Shown here: positions 17,758 to 27,185 of the stretch, piece by piece
Position numbering within the stretch: position 1 is the first letter of the stretch
Layout of the letters: every line of letters starts with the position of its first letter
Assembly: GCA_033344815.1 (NCBI GenBank)
Contig: JAWPMR010000001.1
Coordinates: forward strand, 420,136-484,135
Origin: Paracoccaceae bacterium
GTDB lineage: Bacteria; Pseudomonadota; Alphaproteobacteria; Rhodobacterales; Rhodobacteraceae
Reading direction: 5' to 3'
Length of the DNA stretch: 64,000 nt
Notes under the pieces: model-generated
The model's database searches: none
Seen by the model: only the letters and a program-made list of their open reading frames with translations
Told to the model about the DNA's origin: nothing
Program-made: the position numbers and the translations under genes

Positions 17758-17783
17758 CCCCGCCAGAACGGGGGCTTTTTTTT
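17756..17783 (+). terminator. ilv attenuator terminator
   Basis: GCCCCCG (17756-17762) pairs with CGGGGGC (17769-17775) with a CCAGAA loop, followed by eight T (17776-17783). Its first bases (17756-17757) are shared with the antiterminator, so the two structures exclude each other. Confidence 0.92.
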
Positions 17784-17833
17784 GCGCAAACGACAGAACA
17801 GGCCCAGAGCGGCCCGATACGGAGAAGAACGAT

Positions 17834-19585
17834 ATGAAACGGCAAATGTCCGGAGCAAAAATGATTGTCCAAGCCTTGATTGATCAGGGTGTGGACACCG
17901 TCTTTGGTTATCCTGGAGGCGCCGTGCTACCGATTTATGACGAGATCTTTCAGCAAAACGCCATTCGCCACATTCTGGTACGCCACGAGCAGGGGGCCGT
18001 GCACGCCGCAGAAGGCTATGCGCGCTCGACTGGCAAGCCAGGCGTTGTTCTTGTGACCTCTGGCCCGGGTGCCACAAATGCGGTCACCGGTCTGACGGAT
18101 GCGTTGATGGATTCGATCCCGATCGTTGTTCTGACCGGTCAGGTGCCAACCTTCATGATCGGATCAGACGCTTTTCAGGAAGCTGATACTGTTGGCATCA
18201 CGCGGCCCTGCACCAAACACAACTGGCTGGTCAAGGAAACAGATGCTCTTTCAAGTGTTCTGCATGAGGCTTTTCATGTGGCCACGCAAGGTCGACCCGG
18301 CCCGGTTCTGGTTGACATTCCAAAAGATGTTCAATTTGCCACCGGCACGTATGTTGAACCAAAACCGTCAGTGTCTCATTACCAGCCCCGCGTGAAAGGC
18401 AATATGGATGAGATCACCGAACTGGTTGCCGCCATTGAAAAAGCCAAAAAGCCGATCTTCTATACAGGGGGCGGGGTAATCAACTCCGGGCCGGCGGCCA
18501 GCCAGCTTTTGCGCGAACTGGTGAAGGCCACCGGTTTTCCAATCACCTCGACTCTGATGGGGCTCGGCTCCTACCCCGCCTCTGGTCAAAACTGGTTGGG
18601 GATGCTGGGAATGCATGGACTTTACCAGGCCAATATGGCGATGCATGACTGCGATCTTATGATCAACATCGGCGCACGCTTTGATGACCGGATCACCGGG
18701 CGCATCGATGCGTTCAGTCCGAAATCAACCAAGGCTCATATCGATATTGACCCCTCATCGATCAACAAGGTGATCAAGACAGATATTCCGATTGTTGGCG
18801 ATGTGGCGCATGTGCTTGAGGACATTCTCAAAGTCTGGAAATCGCGTGGTCGCAAGACCGAGTCTGAGGCACTTGCCAAATGGTGGCGCCAGATCGAAGA
18901 ATGGAAAGCGATTGACTGTCTGAAATTCACACAGACGGGAAAGACGATCAAGCCGCAGCACGCCTTGGCGCGCCTCGAAGCGCTGACCAAACAACACGAC
19001 CGCTATATTTGCACCGAAGTCGGCCAACATCAGATGTGGGCGGCGCAGTATCTCGACTTTGAGGACCCCAATCGCTGGATGACATCGGGTGGATTGGGCA
19101 CCATGGGCTATGGGTTCCCCGCGTCGATCGGAGTTCAGATGGCCCACCCTGAAGCTTTGGTAATCAACGTCGCCGGTGAAGCCAGCTGGTTGATGAACAT
19201 GCAGGAAATGGGCACAGCCGTTCAATACAACCTGCCGGTGAAGCAATTCATCCTGAACAACGAACGCCTTGGCATGGTGCGCCAGTGGCAGGAATTGCTG
19301 CATGGTGAACGCTATTCTCAGAGCTGGTCAGAAGCCCTGCCCGATTTTGTGAAATTGGCTGAGGCCTTTGGGGCCAAGGGTATTTTGTGCGAAGATGCTG
19401 ATGATTTGGATGATGCAATCATGGAAATGCTCAACCACGATGGGCCCGTGATCTTTGACTGTCTGGTCACCAAGCACGAGAACTGTTTCCCGATGATCCC
19501 ATCTGGCAAGGCGCACAATGAAATGTTGTTGGGCGAGGCAGAAACCCAAGGTGTGATCAAATCGGATGGTGCGGTGATGGTGTGA
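17834..19585 (+). CDS. ilvB: acetolactate synthase large (catalytic) subunit
   Basis: A 583-residue ThDP-dependent enzyme that joins two pyruvates, or pyruvate and 2-oxobutyrate, to make the first committed intermediates of valine, leucine and isoleucine. The catalytic Glu is in RHEQGAVHAAEGYAR; the ThDP-binding pyrimidine segment is GYPGGAVLPIYDEIF and the C-terminal GDG-type site is present as INVAGEASWLMNMQ. The normal length of 560-590 is kept. The start is set by GGAGAAG 8 bases upstream. It follows the attenuator and overlaps the next gene by 4 bases (GTGA). Confidence 0.96.
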   Translation: MKRQMSGAKMIVQALIDQGVDTVFGYPGGAVLPIYDEIFQQNAIRHILVRHEQGAVHAAEGYARSTGKPGVVLVTSGPGATNAVTGLTDALMDSIPIVVLTGQVPTFMIGSDAFQEADTVGITRPCTKHNWLVKETDALSSVLHEAFHVATQGRPGPVLVDIPKDVQFATGTYVEPKPSVSHYQPRVKGNMDEITELVAAIEKAKKPIFYTGGGVINSGPAASQLLRELVKATGFPITSTLMGLGSYPASGQNWLGMLGMHGLYQANMAMHDCDLMINIGARFDDRITGRIDAFSPKSTKAHIDIDPSSINKVIKTDIPIVGDVAHVLEDILKVWKSRGRKTESEALAKWWRQIEEWKAIDCLKFTQTGKTIKPQHALARLEALTKQHDRYICTEVGQHQMWAAQYLDFEDPNRWMTSGGLGTMGYGFPASIGVQMAHPEALVINVAGEASWLMNMQEMGTAVQYNLPVKQFILNNERLGMVRQWQELLHGERYSQSWSEALPDFVKLAEAFGAKGILCEDADDLDDAIMEMLNHDGPVIFDCLVTKHENCFPMIPSGKAHNEMLLGEAETQGVIKSDGAVMV

Positions 19586-20172
19586 TACGCCTCCACCTAT
19601 GGTGTTGCGTCGCAGCGTTTTTGATGTTCGCGGCGCATAACGCCACAGCTCAAAGTTTTGGTGGCCTCAAAATTGGCTCGAACGCCGCAGCCGTAGCAGG
19701 CTTAGGTGCTGCCGTTGCATTGGGTGAAAACGGTCCAGACCGCTACGCGAAGTTCCGTATGGCAAGTGGTCATGATCTTTCAGTGACGACACGCAACTTT
19801 GGCCCAATTATCTATATGGAAAATAGTCGAAACCATTCTGTCCTCCCCACTCCCGGACAAGGGTTTCGATTTGGCATAACAACACGTCGTGACCTCGTGG
19901 ATGTGATCGGCAATGACGGCTACACTTATGAAAACCGCGATCGTGTGCTTTTGGGTTCCGACGTTGTAATTTTTCATAGCTATGAACTCTTGAACGAACC
20001 TGGCGTGGTCGTAACGTTCGCCTTCCTGCTGAAACCAGACCGAGTTTCACTAGGTGATGACGCCGCTGTTCTCGATAGCATTGCCATCGCACAGGCTTGG
20101 TATCTTGACGAAATCTGGAGCACCACGAAAACCGGGAAACCGGGGTACATGCCAATCACACTGCAATACTAA
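19582..20172 (+). CDS. secreted protein of unknown function between ilvB and ilvN
   Basis: A 196-residue protein whose GTG start overlaps the ilvB stop (GTGA at 19582-19585), so it is translationally coupled to ilvB. The N-terminus MIRLHLWCCVAAFLMFAAHNATA followed by QS is a Sec signal peptide with a likely cleavage after ATA. The mature part has no family I recognise; it is beta-rich and glycine/valine-rich (GRxxx-type spacing such as GENGPDRYAKFRM). It has no evident membrane segment after the signal. Its placement between the two subunits of a cytoplasmic enzyme suggests late insertion or a chance operon, not a part in acetolactate synthesis. The next gene starts 32 bases downstream. Confidence 0.75.
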   Translation: MIRLHLWCCVAAFLMFAAHNATAQSFGGLKIGSNAAAVAGLGAAVALGENGPDRYAKFRMASGHDLSVTTRNFGPIIYMENSRNHSVLPTPGQGFRFGITTRRDLVDVIGNDGYTYENRDRVLLGSDVVIFHSYELLNEPGVVVTFAFLLKPDRVSLGDDAAVLDSIAIAQAWYLDEIWSTTKTGKPGYMPITLQY

Positions 20173-20204
20173 AACCTTGAACAATAAAAAACGGAGAGCA
20201 TCAT

Positions 20205-20765
20205 ATGTCCCCGCTCAAAATCAAAAAAGGCGCTACCAGCCATTCTGCGTACAACCTGAGACCGACGTTCTCAGATGTTGAGGAACGCCACACGCTGGCT
20301 GTTCTTGTCGAAAATGAGCCCGGCGTTCTGGCACGGGTCATCGGGCTCTTTGCCGGACGGGGTTATAACATCGACAGCCTCACCGTCGCGGAAGTGGACC
20401 ACACAGGGCATTTGAGTCGCATCACAATTGTCACCACTGGCACGCCACAGGTCATCGAGCAAATAAAGGCGCAACTAGGGCGTATTGTGCCAGTGCACGC
20501 GGTTCATGATCTCACCGTCGAAGGCGCATCTGTCGAGCGCGAATTGGCAATGTTCAAAGTCGTCGGCACCGGCGATAAACGCGTCGAGGCGTTGCGGCTC
20601 GCGGATATATTCCGTGCAAGCGTCGTGGACAGCACGCTGGAGAGCTTTGTTTTCGAAATCACCGGTGCGCCCGATAAAATTGACGCCTTCGCTGAGTTGA
20701 TGCGCCCCCTGGGGCTGTCGGATGTTGCCAGAACCGGGGTCGCCGCGCTCTCTCGCGGAGAATAG
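20205..20765 (+). CDS. ilvN: acetolactate synthase small (regulatory) subunit
   Basis: A 186-residue ACT-domain protein that binds valine for feedback control and boosts activity of the large subunit. The ACT domain begins with HTLAVLVENEPGVLARVIGLFAGRGYNIDSLTVAEVD (residues about 28-65), as in IlvN/IlvH. The second half is the C-terminal activation domain. It ends 3 bases from the stop of the convergent gene. The AGAG-type ribosome site GGAGAGC precedes the ATG. Confidence 0.94.
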   Translation: MSPLKIKKGATSHSAYNLRPTFSDVEERHTLAVLVENEPGVLARVIGLFAGRGYNIDSLTVAEVDHTGHLSRITIVTTGTPQVIEQIKAQLGRIVPVHAVHDLTVEGASVERELAMFKVVGTGDKRVEALRLADIFRASVVDSTLESFVFEITGAPDKIDAFAELMRPLGLSDVARTGVAALSRGE

Positions 20766-20768
20766 CGC

Positions 20769-21113
20769 TCAGGCTTCCGAAACGCGCGGCAGCATGACGG
20801 ACACGTCGACTTTGCGTGGCGTAAAGGGGATAATCTGAGCCATTGGGCGGGTATTGCCAGTGGACGTTGCTCTATCGCGCAATGCTTCCGGCAATGCAGC
20901 GCCCGCGCGTTCTACCACAAGACGTGGATTGTGTGCGTGACGCATGGTTTCTTTGACTTCCATGTCAAACTGAACCACATCACCAGCATCAAAAAACGCT
21001 TCATAGTCCGGGAATTCATTTTGGGAATTCAAAAAAGCCAGATCGCCTTGATCCTCGCACCAGATGACGGCTTTTCTGTCCGAGATGTCGCTCCAAAGGA
21101 CCACGCCGATCAT
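20769..21113 (-). CDS. small conserved hypothetical protein
   Basis: A 114-residue soluble protein without a family I can name. The start ATG at 21113 is preferred over an upstream GTG at 21125 because GGAAGAA lies directly before it. The sequence is acidic in the first half (DISDRKAVIWCEDQGDLAFL) and ends with a basic then hydrophobic tail (PFTPRKVDVSVMLPRVSEA). It is convergent with ilvN. Small proteins of this kind recur in Rhodobacterales, as I recall, but no role is known. Confidence 0.6.
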   Translation of the reverse strand: MIGVVLWSDISDRKAVIWCEDQGDLAFLNSQNEFPDYEAFFDAGDVVQFDMEVKETMRHAHNPRLVVERAGAALPEALRDRATSTGNTRPMAQIIPFTPRKVDVSVMLPRVSEA

Positions 21114-21330
21114 GCTTTCTTCCACTCTATCGTCCTGCCCTGTCGGTGTTCGTTTGTTTTCGCATCCTCATTCGTACCAATAAGTTAACCCTGCGACACG
21201 CCGCAAAAACAGAACCGAGCGCTTGGAATTTGTGTCGTGCTGCTCTAAGAATGACACAATTAAGGTCATATACTGACGCACTTTAGCATCAGTCATATCA
21301 ACCGAAACGAAACCATTGGCGCAAATGCAA

Positions 21331-21346
21331 CATACTGGGTAGTATG
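21331..21346. promoter_or_regulatory. dyad upstream of XRE regulator
   Basis: CATACT-GGGT-AGTATG has perfect 6-base arms. It lies 30 bases before the start of the XRE-family gene, a position suited to autoregulation. Confidence 0.5.
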
Positions 21347-21375
21347 CTTGCCTAGCGACCAGCAAAGGGACACAC

Positions 21376-22173
21376 ATGCCTTTGAACGCCCGTACTCCAG
21401 CGCAGTTGCGCAATATGTTTGGCGCAAACCTGCATACCCTTGCCGCTAAATACCCCTCAATTTCAGCACTTTCGCGCGAGTTGGGAATAAATAGAACGCA
21501 ATTCAACCGATATTTGAGCGGCGAGAGTTTTCCGCGACCGGATGTTCTTGCGCGCATGTGTGATTTCTTTTCGGTGGATGCACGCGTACTATTGGAGCCG
21601 ATTGATCAGGTCGTACGGGACCAGGGTCCGGCGTCAAGCGAGTACCTGCGGGAGTTTACCGGACCAATGATGCAAGCGGTTTCCGAGGAAATCCTGCCCA
21701 GTGGTTTTTACCAGTTCACCCGTCGCAGTTTTCTGAGAGACGATCAATTCGTGCGCGGCGTCATTCTTATCAAGAGACAAGGCGAAAACACTTTTTTGCG
21801 GGGATTTGAGCCCAAGAATGCCATGGCCATGCAAGGCATTCCAGCGGCAGCCAGAGCGCGGGAATATCGCGGATATATCTCGCCAATTGAGGACGGTGTC
21901 GCGGCTACAGTGACGCGCCGCAATGGGATGTCAGCTTCGTTCAATTATCTGAGCCGTGTTACCTCCTTTCAAAATAATTTCTGGGCGGGATATGCGGCCA
22001 GGCCGGTACGGGAGAATTCCCTGAGCAGGCGCATGACGCGGTTGGTATACGAATACATCGGCACGGAATTCAGCGACGCATTGCCTCATGCGCGCGTCGC
22101 GGGATTTTGTGCGCTGGAGGAACTCGTGCCCTTTCACCAAACGCTCCTGCAACCGGACGCCCCATTTCGCTAG
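21376..22173 (+). CDS. XRE-family transcriptional regulator
   Basis: A 265-residue regulator with an N-terminal helix-turn-helix of Cro/CI type (about residues 28-72: SISALSRELGINRTQFNRYLSGESFPRPD) and a long C-terminal region of unknown ligand type. Divergent from the small hypothetical gene and followed by a Rieske oxygenase gene 107 bases on, which it may regulate. The start ATG at 21376 has an AAGGGA site upstream. A 6-base inverted repeat lies 30 bases ahead of the gene. Confidence 0.8.
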   Translation: MPLNARTPAQLRNMFGANLHTLAAKYPSISALSRELGINRTQFNRYLSGESFPRPDVLARMCDFFSVDARVLLEPIDQVVRDQGPASSEYLREFTGPMMQAVSEEILPSGFYQFTRRSFLRDDQFVRGVILIKRQGENTFLRGFEPKNAMAMQGIPAAARAREYRGYISPIEDGVAATVTRRNGMSASFNYLSRVTSFQNNFWAGYAARPVRENSLSRRMTRLVYEYIGTEFSDALPHARVAGFCALEELVPFHQTLLQPDAPFR

Positions 22174-22256
22174 ACGCCCATGCGATGTTTCATGTCGCCT
22201 GCGGAAAACTCGGGTCGCTTTGGGCCCTGCGGAAAGCGCCACGCGTAATATGATCG

Positions 22257-22270
22257 CTGCATGATTGCAG
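22257..22270. promoter_or_regulatory. dyad overlapping the Rieske gene ribosome site
   Basis: CTGCA-TGAT-TGCAG, a 14-base dyad with perfect 5-base arms, runs into the AGGGGAA ribosome site (22269-22275). An operator or an mRNA hairpin that covers the ribosome site is possible. Confidence 0.4.
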
Positions 22271-22280
22271 GGGAATTGTT

Positions 22281-23438
22281 ATGAAGCGTGTCCAATCCGA
22301 TCTGTCACAGGTTCGTCGCCCGATTGCCAAGGCCAACGGCCTGCCAAACACTCACTACACAGATCCGACAATTTTTGACGAGGAAAAACAGGCGTTGCTC
22401 TTTGACGGCTGGGCCGGTCTTGCGGTAGCGGCTGATGTTCCTGAAATCGGCGATGCCGTGCCTCTCAGCTTTCTCGGTATGCCGCTACTGCTTATCCGGG
22501 ATCAACAGAACAATGTGCGTGTTTTTCAAAACATTTGCCGTCATCGTGGTATGATTCTGGTTTCGCAGGCGCGCAAGATTGAAGGGGCCATCCGGTGCCC
22601 CTACCACAGTTGGTGCTATTCAACCGCAGGCAAACTGGTCAGCACGCCGCACGTCGGCGGACCGGGGCAAAACACGCATGATGGTATTGATCGCGCGTTA
22701 CTGGGTCTTGTCAGCGTTCGCTGTCACGTATGGATGGGCGTGGTCTGGATCAATGTATCCGGAAACGCCGCTGAATTTGAGGATGCAAACGCAGCGCTGC
22801 TCCAACGATGGGCTGAGTTTGACAAACCGATTTATCATGGTGGCCCCGACAGCAGCTTCACACTGGATGTGAATTGCAACTGGAAGCTGGCAGTAGAGAA
22901 TTACTGCGAAAGCTATCACCTGCCTTGGATACACCCCGGATTGAACAGCTATTCGCGGTTGGAAGATCACTATAACATTGAGGAAAAGGGCCTTTTTTCC
23001 GGCCAAGGGACATCAGTTTATCGCCAGATTGAAAACGACAATGGCGTCTTTCCGGATTTCGATGGCTTGAGCGACAAATGGGATACCGCGGCAGAGTACA
23101 TCACAGCGTTTCCAAACGTATTGCTTGGGGTCCATCGCGATCATACCTTCGCGATCATTCTGGAAGCTCAGGGCCCGGAAAAGACGCGGGAACATGTACA
23201 TATTTTCTATACTGCGCCAGATACAGACCAGGCGTTGCGCGAGAAAAACGCACAGCAGTGGAAAGATGTTTTTCTCGAAGATATTTTTGTTGTCGAAGGG
23301 ATGCAGCGCGGGCGCCATGCCATTTCTTTCGATGGCGGGCGGTTTTCTCCCGTGATGGATGGGCCGACGCATCTGTTTCATGATTGGGTGGCCGGTCGTA
23401 TGGATGCTCATCGAAACATGCCGCAAGCGGCAGAATGA
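22281..23438 (+). CDS. Rieske-type aromatic-ring-hydroxylating oxygenase, alpha subunit
   Basis: A 385-residue oxygenase alpha subunit. The Rieske [2Fe-2S] ligands are Cys86/His88 (CRHRG) and Cys106/His109 (CPYHSW). The mononuclear iron site is ENYCESYHLPWIHP (bridging acid about Glu210, His213, His218). The group includes choline, glycine betaine and carnitine oxygenases as well as aromatic dioxygenases, so the substrate is open. No ferredoxin or reductase gene is adjacent, so it must use an unlinked reductase. It is followed by a small gene with ATGA overlap. Confidence 0.87.
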   Translation: MKRVQSDLSQVRRPIAKANGLPNTHYTDPTIFDEEKQALLFDGWAGLAVAADVPEIGDAVPLSFLGMPLLLIRDQQNNVRVFQNICRHRGMILVSQARKIEGAIRCPYHSWCYSTAGKLVSTPHVGGPGQNTHDGIDRALLGLVSVRCHVWMGVVWINVSGNAAEFEDANAALLQRWAEFDKPIYHGGPDSSFTLDVNCNWKLAVENYCESYHLPWIHPGLNSYSRLEDHYNIEEKGLFSGQGTSVYRQIENDNGVFPDFDGLSDKWDTAAEYITAFPNVLLGVHRDHTFAIILEAQGPEKTREHVHIFYTAPDTDQALREKNAQQWKDVFLEDIFVVEGMQRGRHAISFDGGRFSPVMDGPTHLFHDWVAGRMDAHRNMPQAAE

Positions 23439-23665
23439 CATCAATTGAGGCACAGCTGCTGGTCGCACATGAAGCGGGTGATCAAGCTGCCCTCGTGAGG
23501 TTGTACACCGAGGCGGCCAGAGTTGTGCAGGACGAAGACGCGCGCGGTTTCTATTTGACCCACGCCTATATCTTTGCGCTTGAAGCTGGCCTTGCCGAGG
23601 CCAAAGGTCTTCAAGAAGAGCTCATTGACTTGGGGCGGGAAGACCCGGACACGTTTACCGAATAA
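23435..23665 (+). CDS. small helical protein coupled to the Rieske oxygenase
   Basis: A 76-residue protein whose ATG overlaps the oxygenase stop (ATGA at 23435-23438), making translational coupling likely. It is helical and acidic (AGDQAALVRLYTEAARVVQDED; AYIFALEAGLAEAKGLQEEL), resembling a single TPR-type helix pair. Not recognised by name. Because the frame is tightly tied to the oxygenase it probably helps or regulates that enzyme. The gene ends just before a 7-bp stem-loop. Confidence 0.7.
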   Translation: MTSIEAQLLVAHEAGDQAALVRLYTEAARVVQDEDARGFYLTHAYIFALEAGLAEAKGLQEELIDLGREDPDTFTE

Positions 23666-23688
23666 GCGACATCACGGGTGACAGACGG

Positions 23689-23709
23689 GCGTATCTATAT
23701 TTGATACGC
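23689..23709 (+). terminator. stem-loop after the oxygenase pair
   Basis: GCGTATC pairs with GATACGC around a TATATTT loop, 23 bases after the small gene stop. No long T-run, so termination is uncertain. Confidence 0.45.
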
Positions 23710-23755
23710 TATCGGGCGAGTTGGCTGTTAGTTTGGTTCAGAACTGGAAACAGCC

Positions 23756-24541
23756 TCAGGGTGCGATTATGAGTAGGCGGTACAAGTGCCATGACGCGTG
23801 ACCCAACCATGGCAGCACAAGCCAAAGCCCCAGAAACCCGGGCAGAATTGCGGCGAAACTCAAGGCCGCAATCAAGATACCCCAGCAGATCAGCACGGCG
23901 GGAGATTGCTTGACCGCGCCGAAACTCGTGATCATGGCAGTAATGAAATCAATTTCGCGATCCAGCAAGAGCGGTAACCCAATCACTGACATGCTATAGA
24001 TCAGCAGAGCAAAGATGCCGCCCACGACCGTACCAAAAGCCAGCATTGTGATGCCATTCAAGGTGAGGAACACCTCGTAAGAACTTGATATATTTGTCAT
24101 TGTCGAGAGCCCAAGAAAGAGGGCGAAAATCATATGGCCCAAAAAGAACCAGAACATGAAGATTACAACCATCATGGTGCAGAGCGAGGGGAGCTGGCGC
24201 AAGCGCTGATGCCAGATAACACCAAAAATGGCACCTGCGTTAATAGACAGACCGTTCTCCAGCCGCCGCGACACTTCGTATAAACCCACCGCTGCAAAAG
24301 GTCCAAGCAAGGGAAATCCGATCGCTGCCAGCACCAACCAAAAAGTATGCCCGGTCTGAGCCGTGACCATGACCATCGCCCACCCGGCTGCGATGTAGAA
24401 TGTTGCGAAGATCAATCCATAGACGGGATGCGCACGGAAGTCTTTTGCGCCCCGTGCAAGCGCCGTCTTGAGATCCGCAAATTGGGCCGGTCGAAGCCCG
24501 GGCGCGCCGACTTTCAACTCAGGGGGGGGTGCCATTGTCAT
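23756..24541 (-). CDS. DUF2189 family membrane protein
   Basis: A 261-residue integral membrane protein with about six hydrophobic stretches (near residues 45-62, 68-86, 115-145, 160-185, 207-230, 232-255). The overall pattern, starting with [26 protein letters not shown], matches the DUF2189 family, formerly linked to cytochrome c oxidase assembly subunits by name only; function unknown. An AGGAG ribosome site precedes the ATG at 24541. Downstream of the amidase gene by 24 bases and in the same direction, so the two may be one transcript. Confidence 0.83.
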   Translation of the reverse strand: MTMAPPPELKVGAPGLRPAQFADLKTALARGAKDFRAHPVYGLIFATFYIAAGWAMVMVTAQTGHTFWLVLAAIGFPLLGPFAAVGLYEVSRRLENGLSINAGAIFGVIWHQRLRQLPSLCTMMVVIFMFWFFLGHMIFALFLGLSTMTNISSSYEVFLTLNGITMLAFGTVVGGIFALLIYSMSVIGLPLLLDREIDFITAMITSFGAVKQSPAVLICWGILIAALSFAAILPGFLGLWLVLPWLGHASWHLYRLLIIAP

Positions 24542-24565
24542 GCTCGCTCCTCTGGTCTTGATTTA

Positions 24566-25975
24566 TTATACCATAGCAGGTCTCTTCTGAGGCCAACCAG
24601 TGGCTTCATGCCATTTTTGAGCGATCTGAAGCAAAAATCCGTCGCTTCCCGGCTTGCCTATCAATTGCAATCCCATGGGTAGACCTTGCGCGCCAAAGCC
24701 GATGGGAAAATTGACGACCGGCAATCCAATCAGGCTGGCGGGCACGACAATCTGCATCCAGCGGTGGTAAGTGTCCATTTGCGCGCCCGCGATTTCAATC
24801 GGATGTTCAAGCCCGACATCGAAAGGCCAAAGCTGTGCGGATGGCAGCACCAGCACGTCGAAATCCGCAAACAGCTCGGCTGCAGTGCGAAACCAATCTG
24901 ACCGAATTTCGCTGGCGACCTGGATGGTTTCACCGCGCATTTTCAGGCCACGCTCGATTTCCCAGATCATCGCGGGCTTTAACAAATTGCATCTGGTTGG
25001 GTCGCGGTAGTCCTCGCGCCTGCGCATCGCCACCAAGTATGAGCGCAAATCTATCCAACTGGTCCACATGGCATCGGCATCAAACGGAGCCGAAACCGTT
25101 TCTATATTCCAGCCCATCTGCTCCATTCCCACCAATGCCGTTTCGCAAAAGGTCAGAACAGTTTTTTCTGTTGGAAACGCGCCGCTCCAATCGCCCAGCC
25201 ACGCGACCTTTGGGGCCGTGAATCGGGCATCAATTTGTGGCAGGGTGGGTGCAACTTGCGTCGGCATCGGCACCCTGGGATCCGGACCCGCCATGGTATC
25301 CAGCAGCGCGGCAAGATCCGCAGGCGAGCGTGCCATTGGACCGTCTGTTGAAAGCTGGCTCATGAAAGCCTCCCCCTCGGGATGCGCGGGCACCACCCCC
25401 CAGGTCGGTCGCATGCCATAAACGTTGTTCCATCCTGCCGGATTTCGCAAGGATCCCATCATGTCAGACCCATCTGCGATGCTGAGCATGCCCGTGGCCA
25501 AGGCGACGGCGGCACCGCCCGACGAGCCACCAGCAGATTTGGATGTATCATAGGGGTTTTTCGTAGGGCCATGGACCGGATTGAACGTATGGCTGCCCAA
25601 TCCAAATTCGGGGGTATTTGTCTTACCGATCACGATTGCCCCGGCGGCCCGCAATCGCGCGACCATCAAGTCGTCCTGCGTCGCCATCTGACCCGCAAAG
25701 ATCGGTGATCCTTTGGAGGTCGGAAACCCTTGGGCATTCGCCAAATCCTTGATGGCAATAGGCATGCCATGGAGCCAGCCTTTGCGCGCAGTCTGATCAG
25801 CCGTTTCCGCCTCGACCAAAAGCGCGTCGTCCGGTTTCAACGAGACTATCGCGTTAACTTCCCTGTTCACGACATCAATGCGTGCAAGGGTCGCCGCCAT
25901 CAGTTCTTTGGCGCTGATCTCGCCCGTTGCCAGTGCTTTTGACAGCGCGAGTGCGGATGTCTCAGCGAAGTCCAT
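24566..25975 (-). CDS. amidase (amidase-signature family)
   Basis: A 469-residue amidase of the GatA/FAAH signature family with the Ser-cisSer-Lys triad: Lys in MPIAIKDLANA, the two Ser in SAGGSSGGAAVALATGM. It hydrolyses a C-N amide bond of a small substrate; the type of substrate cannot be told. The length fits free-standing amidases, and no gatB/gatC are adjacent, so it is not the tRNA amidotransferase subunit. The ATG at 25975 is chosen over a TTG at 25981, because it falls 2 bases after the prfB stop. It is in a run with prfB and the DUF2189 gene. Confidence 0.88.
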   Translation of the reverse strand: MDFAETSALALSKALATGEISAKELMAATLARIDVVNREVNAIVSLKPDDALLVEAETADQTARKGWLHGMPIAIKDLANAQGFPTSKGSPIFAGQMATQDDLMVARLRAAGAIVIGKTNTPEFGLGSHTFNPVHGPTKNPYDTSKSAGGSSGGAAVALATGMLSIADGSDMMGSLRNPAGWNNVYGMRPTWGVVPAHPEGEAFMSQLSTDGPMARSPADLAALLDTMAGPDPRVPMPTQVAPTLPQIDARFTAPKVAWLGDWSGAFPTEKTVLTFCETALVGMEQMGWNIETVSAPFDADAMWTSWIDLRSYLVAMRRREDYRDPTRCNLLKPAMIWEIERGLKMRGETIQVASEIRSDWFRTAAELFADFDVLVLPSAQLWPFDVGLEHPIEIAGAQMDTYHRWMQIVVPASLIGLPVVNFPIGFGAQGLPMGLQLIGKPGSDGFLLQIAQKWHEATGWPQKRPAMV

Positions 25976-25977
25976 GA

Positions 25978-27102
25978 TCAACCGCTTTGTGCTTCGGCCC
26001 GGCTCTTGCCGGACACATCCAAGGCCAGGGTCGCCGCCATGAGACCATCAAGATCGCCATCCAAAACACCCTTGGTGTCGGATGTTTCGTAATTCGTGCG
26101 CAAGTCCTTAACCATCTGATAAGGCTGCAAAACGTAGGATCTGATCTGGTTTCCCCACCCCGCGTCCCCCTTGTTTTCATGGGCCTCGTTGATGGCTGCA
26201 TTTCGACGGTCCAGCTCCATTTGATAGAGCCTCGATTTCAGCGCTTTCATCGCAATATCGCGGTTTTGGTGCTGGGATTTTTCCGAACTTGTAACAACAA
26301 TGCCGGTGGGGGCATGGGTAATGCGCACCGCGGAATCCGTAGTGTTCACATGCTGCCCGCCCGCACCGGAGGAGCGATAGGTATCAATGCGAATGTCCGA
26401 CGGGTTCACTTCAATATCAATGTTGTCGTCGACAACCGGATAGACCCAAACAGACGTGAAAGACGTGTGCCGCTTGGCGGCTGAATCAAACGGGGAAATC
26501 CGCACCAGCCGATGCACGCCACTTTCCGATTTCAGCCAACCATATGCGTTCAGGCCGGTAATTTTGTAAACGGCTGACTTGATCCCCGCCTCTTCGCCCG
26601 CGCTTTCGGCCTGCAATTCAACCTTGTAGCCCTTTTTCTCTGCCCAACGGACATACATCCGGGCCAGCATGGACGCCCAGTCACAGCTTTCCGTACCCCC
26701 TGCCCCGGCATTGACTTCGAGGAACGTGTCATTGCCGTCCGCCTCGCCATCAAGCAGCGCCTCCAGCTCTTTCTTGGCCGCATTTGCCTCAAGAGATTTG
26801 AGAGCCGCCTCGGCATCAGATACGACTTCTTCGTCTTCCTCCATTTCACCAAGCTCGATCAACTCGATGTTATCTGCCAAATCCTGCTTGATGCCCTCAT
26901 ATGTTGCCATGGCATCCACCAACATCTGACGGTCCCGCATCAGTTTTTGTGCGGCATCAGGATCGTCCCATAGAGTTGGATCCTCAACGCGCGCGTTGAA
27001 CTCCTCCAGACGAAAGGACGCCGTTTCGACATCCAGTCTCTGCCCTAGCAGGTCCAGAGATTTTTCGATCTTTTCAACGGTATTTTGTGCGTCAGCGCGC
27101 AT
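25978..27102 (-). CDS. prfB: peptide chain release factor 2
   Basis: A 374-residue class I release factor that ends translation at UGA and UAA. The stop-codon recognition tripeptide Ser-Pro-Phe is in RISPFDSAA, and the catalytic GGQ in [21 protein letters not shown]. The reading frame is continuous from the ATG at 27102; the programmed +1 frameshift known from E. coli prfB is absent. It is 83 bases downstream of the PBP1A gene and precedes the amidase gene by 2 bases. Confidence 0.97.
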   Translation of the reverse strand: MRADAQNTVEKIEKSLDLLGQRLDVETASFRLEEFNARVEDPTLWDDPDAAQKLMRDRQMLVDAMATYEGIKQDLADNIELIELGEMEEDEEVVSDAEAALKSLEANAAKKELEALLDGEADGNDTFLEVNAGAGGTESCDWASMLARMYVRWAEKKGYKVELQAESAGEEAGIKSAVYKITGLNAYGWLKSESGVHRLVRISPFDSAAKRHTSFTSVWVYPVVDDNIDIEVNPSDIRIDTYRSSGAGGQHVNTTDSAVRITHAPTGIVVTSSEKSQHQNRDIAMKALKSRLYQMELDRRNAAINEAHENKGDAGWGNQIRSYVLQPYQMVKDLRTNYETSDTKGVLDGDLDGLMAATLALDVSGKSRAEAQSG

Positions 27103-27185
27103 GCAACTTGCCTCGGACGTTGGGTCTGATCGTGGTGATAAACCAGTGCCCGACCAGCGGCAAGAGAGCCTTGCCAGCTTGCGGC

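Noticed and set aside
25978..27102. Programmed frameshift in prfB
   Set aside because: The frame is continuous from start to stop, with no in-frame UGA near the 25th codon.
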